Shown here in pieces: positions 27,268 to 34,544 of a DNA stretch of 45,242 nt. Every line of letters starts with the position of its first letter. The stretch's first letter is position 1. Where the stretch lies: assembly GCA_900318955.1 (NCBI GenBank), contig ONMJ01000015.1, positions 1-45,242 of the forward strand, given 5' to 3'. Source of the DNA: an uncultured Bacteroidales bacterium. GTDB lineage: Bacteria > Bacteroidota > Bacteroidia > Bacteroidales > UBA932. The notes beneath the pieces were generated by a model. It ran no database searches and was not told the origin of the DNA. It worked only from the letters and a program-made list of their open reading frames with translations. The position numbers were made by a program, and so were the translations under genes.

Positions 27268-29274
27268 ATGAAAAAGAATTGCCTCGCGGCAGCGATAATC
27301 TTATTGATCTCCGCATGTAACAGTACCCATGAAGTCAATCTCTTCATGGGTACTTCAGGAGATCACGGACAGGTTTCTCCGGGGGCTCAGGTCCCCTTCG
27401 GGATGATTTCGGTGTGCCCGGACAGCGACCCTCCACAGCATTGCGGCTATGATTGGGCCGTACCTGAGATATCAGGGGTGTCGATCACAAGGGTTTCCGG
27501 GGTCGGCTGCAGCGGAGGTGGGGGAGATGTTCGCATCCGTCCATGCCCCGAGAGCGAGCCCGTTTCAATAGTCAAGGGAACAGAAAAAGCCGTTCCGGGC
27601 TATTACGAGACCCTGTTTTCGAACGGGACCAGGGGATCATTTACTGCAACGGTGAATACAGCTTTGGAGAGGTACGATTTCCATCCCACCTCTTCGAAGG
27701 TATTTCATATCGACTTTTCGTCCTCTGTAATAAAGCGCTTGTCCGGAATCAAGCCTAGCGGGTATACGATAAAGGACGACAGGACGATCGAAGGCTGGAC
27801 GGTTTCTCCTACTGTCTGTGCAAGAGGTAGTTACAAACTCTATTTCACCCTCGTTTCAGATACTCCCTTTAAAGTAGTCGGAACCGAGGAGAAAGCCGTT
27901 GATATCGAGTTCCCTGAGAAGACCCGCTCCGTTGAGATCCGAATAGGGACTTCGACGGTGGACGAAAAGAGCGCAAGAGACGCTTACGGACAGTGGAAGA
28001 ATTTGAGTTTTAATAAGATACGCCGAATGGCGGCGAAGTCCTGGGAGGAAAAACTCTCGAAGATAGAGGTAGAGGGCGGCACAGAGGAAGACCGCATAAT
28101 TTTCTACACTTCGCTTTATCGTCTCTATCTAAGCCCCATGGTCGCCCAGTCCCCTGACGGAAGACATATAGGGACCGATGGAAACATCTATGACAACGAA
28201 GGTTACACCTTCTACGGAAGCTGGAGCATGTGGGATACCTTCAGGACAAAATTCCCTCTTCTGGTGCTCTTGGAGGGGGAGGCCTCGTCTGACATCTGCA
28301 ACTCTCTTATTGACCTTTTCAAGACCGGAAAGAACCAGTGGACAACCCCTTACGAGGCGGCGCCATCTGTCCGTACAGAACATTCAGTAATTACTATTCT
28401 CGATGCCGTAGCCAAAGGCGTCCAAGGAATTAATCTCGAAAAAGGCTACGAAGGGATGGTGAAAGAGGCCGAGAATGACCTTCCCATGACTAAGCCGGAC
28501 CAGAGGCTTGAAAGTTCTTACGACCTTTGGGCCCTAGGGAAGATTGCAGAGATTCTAGGCAGGACGGAGGATGCCAAGAAATACTCGGAAAGAGCTGATT
28601 CTCTTTTTCTTGCAACATGGGTCCCGATTTTTATGGAGATTACTCCGGAGTTTACTCTCATGAAAGAAAACGGCCTCTATCAAGGCTCCAAATGGCAGCA
28701 TCGCTGGAACGCTCCCCATTTCATCGACAAGATGATAGACCTTGTCGGAAGGGACAGTCTTGAGAGCCAGCTCGAGGAGTTTTTCGAGAAGCGACTATAC
28801 AATCAAGGGAACGAGCCCGATATCCATACTCCGTTCATTTTCAATCGTTTCGGCCGGCCGGATATGACTGCAGCAGTGGTGAATTCTTATCTTACGGACG
28901 ATAAGATGGTCCATATCTACGGGGGTAACGCTGAGTATCCTGAGCCATTTGTCGGAAGGGCTTTCAGGAATGCACCGGACGGATACGCCCCGGAAATGGA
29001 TGAGGATGACGGAGCCATGAGTTCATGGTATATTTTCGCCTCTTCCGGTCTCTATCCCCTTCTTGTCGGCTCTGACGAATACGAGGTCTTTTCTCCTCAT
29101 TTTGATAAAATCGTTATCCGCTCCGGGAAGGCTCCCTTTACTATCCTGACGAGGAATCGTAAACATCTTACCGATAAAGCAAAAGCGGTCACTCTGAACG
29201 GAAAACCCCTCGAAGGGACGGCAATCAAGCACTCTGACATAGCGAGTGGAGGAGAATTACTTTTTTCGTTCTGA
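27268..29274 (+). CDS. GH92 family alpha-mannosidase lipoprotein
   Basis: A 668-residue predicted lipoprotein (Cys17, LISAC) of glycoside hydrolase family 92, calcium-dependent exo-alpha-mannosidases. Visible features are the N-terminal VNLFMGTSGDHGQVSPGAQ, PFGMISVCPDS, the SGVGCSGGGGD segment, GNEPDIHTPF near 513 and DEDDGAMSSWYIF near 577-590. The last differs from the common GNDDxGQMSAWY version, having DEDDGAMSSW. Length is somewhat below the usual 700-770 residues. The family includes members acting on mannose linked through phosphodiesters, which fits the phosphoesterases next door. It is followed immediately by a promoter for the next gene. Confidence 0.92.
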   Translation: MKKNCLAAAIILLISACNSTHEVNLFMGTSGDHGQVSPGAQVPFGMISVCPDSDPPQHCGYDWAVPEISGVSITRVSGVGCSGGGGDVRIRPCPESEPVSIVKGTEKAVPGYYETLFSNGTRGSFTATVNTALERYDFHPTSSKVFHIDFSSSVIKRLSGIKPSGYTIKDDRTIEGWTVSPTVCARGSYKLYFTLVSDTPFKVVGTEEKAVDIEFPEKTRSVEIRIGTSTVDEKSARDAYGQWKNLSFNKIRRMAAKSWEEKLSKIEVEGGTEEDRIIFYTSLYRLYLSPMVAQSPDGRHIGTDGNIYDNEGYTFYGSWSMWDTFRTKFPLLVLLEGEASSDICNSLIDLFKTGKNQWTTPYEAAPSVRTEHSVITILDAVAKGVQGINLEKGYEGMVKEAENDLPMTKPDQRLESSYDLWALGKIAEILGRTEDAKKYSERADSLFLATWVPIFMEITPEFTLMKENGLYQGSKWQHRWNAPHFIDKMIDLVGRDSLESQLEEFFEKRLYNQGNEPDIHTPFIFNRFGRPDMTAAVVNSYLTDDKMVHIYGGNAEYPEPFVGRAFRNAPDGYAPEMDEDDGAMSSWYIFASSGLYPLLVGSDEYEVFSPHFDKIVIRSGKAPFTILTRNRKHLTDKAKAVTLNGKPLEGTAIKHSDIASGGELLFSF

Positions 29275-29275
29275 C

Positions 29276-29306
29276 TTTGCAAAAAAATGCAAAAAAGCTA
29301 TATTTG
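29276..29306 (+). promoter_or_regulatory. Consensus Bacteroidota promoter
   Basis: TTTG at 29276-29279, a 19-nt spacer and TATATTTG at 29299-29306 match the consensus exactly. It starts 2 nt after the GH92 stop and leads to the gene at 29330. Confidence 0.8.
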
Positions 29307-29329
29307 TGACCAAAAATACAGTTTAACTT

Positions 29330-29917
29330 ATGAAACGTTTTATCCTTATTGTGACTTTGGCGCTTTCAGTAACCGCTCTTTTCGGACAGACGGTGCGCCC
29401 CGGTATGACCTACAAAGAACTTAAGCAGGTCTACAACACCAAGAGCTATCAGAAGACCTTGACTGATCCTTTCTCTCCTTTCTGGCTGGGACTTACCTCT
29501 TTCGCTGAGCCAGGTGTCGGTCAGCTTATCGCCCATGAGCCGGGACGCGGCTGGGCATTCATCGGCGGCGATTTTCTCATCGGCTTGGTTGGTAGTTATG
29601 GAATCAGAACTGTCTATAATTCAATAGAGAAAGATGCTGATGGCAATATCATCAAGGAAGACAATAAAATCGTATTTCTTGACGAGAAAGTGGCAAAGAA
29701 GGGAGCATATATTTTTGCAGGAGCGGCATTGGCCAACCTTGTGCTTAGGATCTGGTCCTGCTCAGATGCTGTCAAGATTGCCAAAGTGAAGAATATGTAC
29801 AATCAGGATCTCATGGGAAGGTATGCAACCGCTACCATGTATCCTTCAGTAGACTTCGTCCAGACCGGCTCCGGTTATAAGCCGACCGCCGGAATGACTT
29901 TCGCCGTAAGGTTCTAG
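29330..29917 (+). CDS. Conserved exported or membrane protein of unknown function
   Basis: A 195-residue protein with a signal peptide (ALFGQ cleavage near 20) and two later hydrophobic stretches rich in Gly and Ala, around 83-95 and 130-145. The middle segment FWLGLTSFAEPGVGQLIAHEPGRGWAF recalls small Bacteroidota membrane proteins with a Pro-Gly-hinged hairpin, but I do not recognise a named family with confidence. It has its own consensus promoter and is transcribed alone. Its TAG stop overlaps the stop of the convergent glutamine synthetase gene. Confidence 0.7.
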   Translation: MKRFILIVTLALSVTALFGQTVRPGMTYKELKQVYNTKSYQKTLTDPFSPFWLGLTSFAEPGVGQLIAHEPGRGWAFIGGDFLIGLVGSYGIRTVYNSIEKDADGNIIKEDNKIVFLDEKVAKKGAYIFAGAALANLVLRIWSCSDAVKIAKVKNMYNQDLMGRYATATMYPSVDFVQTGSGYKPTAGMTFAVRF

Positions 29918-32094
29918 CTGATAAAAAGCAGCTCTCTGTACTTCGGAAGAGGCCAGAGACGATTGTCTACAAGTTCCTCCAGCCTGTCAAGGGGTTTTCT
30001 AAGCTCATCGCAAGCTTTAGCAACCTTTTGATAGGCTGATGCTTTTTCATATTCGTCGGCGAGGGCCTCTGCTTCATTTGCCTTTCCCTTGAGCCTGTCT
30101 GACTGGGCTTTTATATCCTCGATGAGGGCGGAGATTTCTCTGGTCAGGTCTACTTCCGTCTTGCAGGAGTCAAGAGAGCCGAACACTTCTTTTGTCTTTG
30201 AGACAGTCTCCAGAAGGCTGTTTTTATACTCTATTGCGGCTGGGAGTATATGGTTTATGGCCATTCGGACATATACACTCGCTTCAATCTGGATCTTCTT
30301 CGAGTAGGTCTCCCATTTCACTGCGTTACGGGCCTCAAGTTCCTTCAGGGAATAAACTCCCGTTTTTGTGAACATCTCGACGGAGCCTTCTGAGGTGAAT
30401 GTCCGGAACATCTCCGGCACGCTGTCCTCAACATCGAGTCCACGCCTTTCGGCCTCCTTTTTCCACTCCTCCGTGTATCCGTTCCCGTCGAAGCAAATCA
30501 CATCTATTACCCTTGCAATAATAGGCTTCAAGGTGTCCATTACTGCGACTTGGAGAGTCTTCCCTTTCGCGAGTTCCTTGTCGAGATCCGCCTTGAAAAG
30601 GAGAAGCTGCTCCGCTACGGCTGCATTGAGTGTGGTCATTGCGGTGGCGCAGTTTGCCGGGGCGCCGACAGCCCTGAACTCGAACCGGTTTCCTATGAAG
30701 GCAAAAGGAGAGGTTCGGTTCCTGTCGGTATTGTCTATGAAGATTTCAGGGATTTCCACAAGGCCGATTTTCCTTCCTTCCTTGCCTGCTATCTCTATAG
30801 GTGTGTCGGAGGGTACTTCCAGCAGTTTATGGAGCACGCTTGTCATCGTATTTCCGAGGAAGGCGGAAATAATCGCCGGAGGAGCTTCATGGGCGCCGAG
30901 TCGGTGGGCATTGGTGGCACTGGCTATGGATGCTTTCAGGAGGCCGTTGTGCCTCTGGACAGCGGCGAGTACGTTGACAAAGAAGGTGATGAATTGGAGA
31001 TTACCCATCGGGTCTTTTCCCGGGGCGAGAAGCATTGTGCCGGTATCAGTGCCGAGGGACCAGTTGTTGTGCTTTCCCGAGCCGTTCACCCCTGCGAAGG
31101 GCTTCTCATGGAATAGAACTACGAACCCGTGCTTTCTGGCAAGCTTATTCATCAGATTCATTACAATCTGGTTCTGGTCGTTGGCCAGGTTGGTGTCTCC
31201 AAATATAGGAGCGAGCTCGAACTGGTTCGGGGCCGCTTCGTTGTGGCGGGTTTTCAAGGGGATTCCGAGCTTGTGCCCCGCTATTTCGAGGTCTCGCATA
31301 AAGGCGGCGACTCTCGGCGGGATGGCTCCGAAATAATGGTCTCCGAGCTGCTGATTCTTGGAGGAATTATGGCCCATGAGGGTCCTTCCCGTAATCATCA
31401 GATCGGTCCTGGCCGCATAGAGGCTCTCGTCGACAAGGAAGTATTCCTGCTCCCAGCCGAGGTATGAAATGACCTTTGAGACCTTGGGGTCGAATAGGCG
31501 ACAGATGGGGAGAGCAGCGTCAGAAACAGCCTTCAGGGCCTTTTTAAGAGGGGTTTTGCAATCGAGGGCCTCACCTGTATAGGAGATGAAAACAGTCGGA
31601 ATGCAGAGGGTGTCCTCTTCAATAAAGACAGGGGAAGTCGGGTCCCAAGCCGTGTAGCCGCGGGCTTCGAAGGTGGCCCTGATACCTCCGCTCGGGAAAG
31701 AGGAGGCGTCCGGTTCCTGCTGGGCGAGAGCCCTCCCGTCGAAGGCCTCTATAACTCCTCCCTTACCATCGTAATCGATGAGGCAGTCGTGCTTTTCGGC
31801 GGTCACTTCGCTGAGCGGCTGGAACCAGTGGGTAACATGGGTGACCCCATGCTGCATTGCCCATTCTTTCATTCCTGCGGCGACTCCGTCGGCCGTTTTC
31901 ATGTCCAGGGCGACGCCCTTGTCAACGCACTCAAGGAAGGATTTGAATATCTCAGGGTCGAGATATTCTTTCATTTTCCTCCTGTCAAAAATGAGATCTC
32001 CGTAGTAATCGGAAATTTTCTTGCAGGGATCGTCCACGCTTATCGGTCTCTTGACAAATGACTCTTTGGCCAAACGGGTTCTGTCGTTGCTCAT
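29914..32094 (-). CDS. glnN: Glutamine synthetase type III
   Basis: A 726-residue ATP-dependent glutamate-ammonia ligase of the GSIII class, the long dodecameric form typical of Bacteroidota (about 730 residues, versus 450-470 for GSI). Visible features are the N-terminal RPISVDDPCKKISDYYGDLIF, the glutamate/ammonia-binding region TRHNEAAPNQFELAPIF, and SGKHNNWSLGTD, which is characteristic of GSIII. It is cytoplasmic and assimilates ammonium. The gene begins 27 nt downstream of asnA on the same strand, so both ammonia-consuming enzymes are probably co-transcribed. No obvious Shine-Dalgarno precedes the ATG. Confidence 0.95.
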   Translation of the reverse strand: MSNDRTRLAKESFVKRPISVDDPCKKISDYYGDLIFDRRKMKEYLDPEIFKSFLECVDKGVALDMKTADGVAAGMKEWAMQHGVTHVTHWFQPLSEVTAEKHDCLIDYDGKGGVIEAFDGRALAQQEPDASSFPSGGIRATFEARGYTAWDPTSPVFIEEDTLCIPTVFISYTGEALDCKTPLKKALKAVSDAALPICRLFDPKVSKVISYLGWEQEYFLVDESLYAARTDLMITGRTLMGHNSSKNQQLGDHYFGAIPPRVAAFMRDLEIAGHKLGIPLKTRHNEAAPNQFELAPIFGDTNLANDQNQIVMNLMNKLARKHGFVVLFHEKPFAGVNGSGKHNNWSLGTDTGTMLLAPGKDPMGNLQFITFFVNVLAAVQRHNGLLKASIASATNAHRLGAHEAPPAIISAFLGNTMTSVLHKLLEVPSDTPIEIAGKEGRKIGLVEIPEIFIDNTDRNRTSPFAFIGNRFEFRAVGAPANCATAMTTLNAAVAEQLLLFKADLDKELAKGKTLQVAVMDTLKPIIARVIDVICFDGNGYTEEWKKEAERRGLDVEDSVPEMFRTFTSEGSVEMFTKTGVYSLKELEARNAVKWETYSKKIQIEASVYVRMAINHILPAAIEYKNSLLETVSKTKEVFGSLDSCKTEVDLTREISALIEDIKAQSDRLKGKANEAEALADEYEKASAYQKVAKACDELRKPLDRLEELVDNRLWPLPKYRELLFIS

Positions 32095-32121
32095 TTTATA
32101 TGTCAGAATTTGATTTCAAGG

Positions 32122-33159
32122 TTATACCAGGTCGATTCCGGCTGCGCGGCAAGCGGTGACCATTTCTTCCGGCCAAAGGCCGCTCTGGATTTCTCCGATA
32201 TGGGCTTTTCGAAGGAGGAACATGCAGAGACGGGACTGCCCAATACCTCCTCCGATTGTCTGTGGAAGCTCTCCGGAGAGGAGTTTTTTATGGAAATAAA
32301 GGCCGGCGCGGTCTTCATCGCCTCGGATAGCGAGCTGGCGACGGAGGCTCTCCGGGTCGACTCGGATACCCATGCTCGAAACTTCGAACGAGCTCTCAAG
32401 GACATTATTCCAAAGGAGAATGTCTCCGTTGAGACCCTTGTATCCGTCGGAATTCGGGGTACTCCAGTCATCATAGTCGGAGGCCCTGCCGTCATGGACG
32501 GAGCCGTCCGAGAGTTCTCCTCCGATGCCTATAAGGAAAACGGCCTTGTGCTCCTTTGTAATGGCGTTTTCCCTCTCTTTAGGGGTCATCGAGGGGTACA
32601 TCCTCAGGAGCTCTTCGCTATGGATGAAGAATATTTCGTCAGGGAGGGACGGCACAATCTCCGGGAACTCCACATAGAGCCGGTTTTCGGTAACTTTTAT
32701 GGCCTCGTAAATGCGCCGAACCGTCCTTTTAAGGAAATCGAGGTTCCTCTCCGAAGGGCAGATGACCTTTTCCCAGTCCCACTGGTCGACATAGATCGAG
32801 TGGATATTGTCAAGGGTTTCATCCGGCCGGAGGGCGTTCATATCGGTGTAGATTCCTCTTCCGGGAGGAGTCTTGAGTTCGGCGAGTTTAAGCCTTTTCC
32901 ATTTTGCAAGCGAGTGAACCACCTCTGCCTTTCGGTCGTTCATCTCTTTTATCGGGAATCTTACCGGTCTCTCTACTCCGTTGAGGTCATCGTTGATACC
33001 TGTTCCGCTGAGAACAACCATTGGGGCGGTGACACGAAGGAGGGTCAGCTGGGCCGCAAGATTGCTCTGGAACATATCCTTGACGGCTTTGATAGCTTTT
33101 TCGGTGTTTTCCACGGAGCCGAGAAGGTTCCTGTAATTCTTGGGGATATATAGTGACAT
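32122..33159 (-). CDS. asnA: Aspartate-ammonia ligase (asparagine synthetase A)
   Basis: A 345-residue AsnA-type synthetase that forms asparagine from aspartate, ammonia and ATP with a class II aminoacyl-tRNA-synthetase-like fold. Recognisable segments are VLSGTGINDDLNGVERPV, HSIYVDQWDWEK, and the C-terminal TIGGGIGQSRLCMF, which matches the class II motif 3 region. The frame extends to 33183 through a TTG, but that codon overlaps a minus-strand -7 box (33181-33188), so the ATG at 33159 (MSLYIPKNYR) is preferred. It is the first gene of an asnA-glnN unit. Confidence 0.95.
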   Translation of the reverse strand: MSLYIPKNYRNLLGSVENTEKAIKAVKDMFQSNLAAQLTLLRVTAPMVVLSGTGINDDLNGVERPVRFPIKEMNDRKAEVVHSLAKWKRLKLAELKTPPGRGIYTDMNALRPDETLDNIHSIYVDQWDWEKVICPSERNLDFLKRTVRRIYEAIKVTENRLYVEFPEIVPSLPDEIFFIHSEELLRMYPSMTPKERENAITKEHKAVFLIGIGGELSDGSVHDGRASDYDDWSTPNSDGYKGLNGDILLWNNVLESSFEVSSMGIRVDPESLRRQLAIRGDEDRAGLYFHKKLLSGELPQTIGGGIGQSRLCMFLLRKAHIGEIQSGLWPEEMVTACRAAGIDLV

Positions 33160-33180
33160 ATCAAGGTAACTATCAAAATA

Positions 33181-33188
33181 CAAAATTA
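33181..33188 (-). promoter_or_regulatory. -7 box (TAATTTTG) of the asnA-glnN unit
   Basis: Read on the minus strand, TAATTTTG matches TAnnTTTG. It lies 21 nt before the asnA ATG, giving a leader of about 15-18 nt. No -33 TTTG is seen. Confidence 0.5.
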
Positions 33189-33251
33189 GAAAAAATATGC
33201 AGTTATGTTCCGGAGAAATGTTATATTTACCGCAGAACGGTAACTAAAAAT

Positions 33252-34544
33252 ATGAACAAAGCCATATTCAAATACTTTTGCCTTGCCGCCCTTTTGGTTG
33301 TTGCCTGCTCTCATAATGAAGAGACTAAGCCGAAGGATAATCCAAAGCCGCAAGAGCCTGAGGATAAACCAGAGACTCAGACCGGTGAGATAATGCCCGC
33401 TTGGAGCGAAGGTAATCTGGACATCCATTTTATCAATTCCGGACGCGGAGAATGTACTTTCTATATCCTTCCGGACGGGACGACTATGGTTGTCGATGCG
33501 GGGGAGTTTTTCCCTACCGATCCTACAGCGCAGCCGCAGCGCCCGAACGCTTCGACCCCCGCATATAAGACTTTCGGTACCTATATCAAGCATTTCCTCC
33601 CGGCCTCTTCCGGAGGAAAGATTGATTATATGATGCTCACCCATTTCCATATCGACCATATGGGCGAGATGAGCTCTTCTAATGCCATCCATCCCGAGGG
33701 CGGCTATCAAATCGTCGGCGTCAGCGGTCTTTTCGAGGAAGTGCCGTTCAGAAATCTCATAGACCGAGGCTACCCCACTTATGAGGAAGACTCTTATACT
33801 TTCCCTACATCGGAATCCGAATCCACCCAGAATTACATCAAGTTTGCTAAGTATGTCACCTCGAAAAAAGGGGTGACGGGGGAGCGTTTCCAAGTCGGTT
33901 CGGAAACCCAGTTTAAGCTTCTCGGAGCCACAAAGGACACTTATGAGGGAAAGTTCAGGTTATTCAACCATGTAGGGAACGGAGACGGCTATTACAAGGG
34001 GTCCAACGGCGAAGGATTCGTGGACAGGAGGAAGCCTTCTACGGAAAACGGAGCCTCTTGCGGCTTCCATCTCCAGTACGGGAAGTTTGATTTCATAGCA
34101 GCTGGAGACCTTGTATCAGTAGCCCAGAATTTTCAGGCATATTATTATCGGGATTATGTCTCTTATCTGGAGGGATTCAAAAGTAATCACCACCTGAGTG
34201 CCAACTCATGGGGCGGCCAGATGCAGAAATACGCCTTCTCGCCGAGGGTTATAGTTGTCCAGAGTTTTTATGAAAAGCAGCCTGATGTAGACCTTCTCAC
34301 CTCTATTTTCTCCGGTCAATTCTCTAGCTACAACTATACTTGGGAGAAGGATGTCTATCTGACAAAGAGCTGGGATGCCAAGATGGAGGCGAACAAGGAC
34401 CTTTTCTCAAAGGTGAAGGCTTACGGAGGCCATGTTGTCATAAGGGTGGCCCCCGGAGGAGGCAGTTTCCGCGTCTATATGTTGAAAGACACGGATTTCT
34501 CTTATGAGATAAAGTCTGTCTCTGATGAATATATTTGCCAATGA
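33252..34544 (+). CDS. Metallo-beta-lactamase-fold lipoprotein (ComEC/Rec2 C-terminal type)
   Basis: A 430-residue lipoprotein (Cys19, VVAC) with a Lys/Pro/Glu-rich linker (about 25-45) and an MBL-fold hydrolase domain. The metal-binding signature HFHIDH is at 131-136, preceded by GRGECTFYILPDG and VDAGEF, the pattern of ComEC/Rec2-like hydrolases. GFHLQYGKFDFIAAGDL follows near 275-290. The frame is open from 33153, but 33252 begins the signal peptide and has an A-rich upstream region. Its stop overlaps the next ATG (ATGA at 34541-34544), so it is probably translated together with the heparinase-like gene. The substrate is unknown: nucleotide, phosphodiester or lactone are all possible. Confidence 0.82.
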   Translation: MNKAIFKYFCLAALLVVACSHNEETKPKDNPKPQEPEDKPETQTGEIMPAWSEGNLDIHFINSGRGECTFYILPDGTTMVVDAGEFFPTDPTAQPQRPNASTPAYKTFGTYIKHFLPASSGGKIDYMMLTHFHIDHMGEMSSSNAIHPEGGYQIVGVSGLFEEVPFRNLIDRGYPTYEEDSYTFPTSESESTQNYIKFAKYVTSKKGVTGERFQVGSETQFKLLGATKDTYEGKFRLFNHVGNGDGYYKGSNGEGFVDRRKPSTENGASCGFHLQYGKFDFIAAGDLVSVAQNFQAYYYRDYVSYLEGFKSNHHLSANSWGGQMQKYAFSPRVIVVQSFYEKQPDVDLLTSIFSGQFSSYNYTWEKDVYLTKSWDAKMEANKDLFSKVKAYGGHVVIRVAPGGGSFRVYMLKDTDFSYEIKSVSDEYICQ

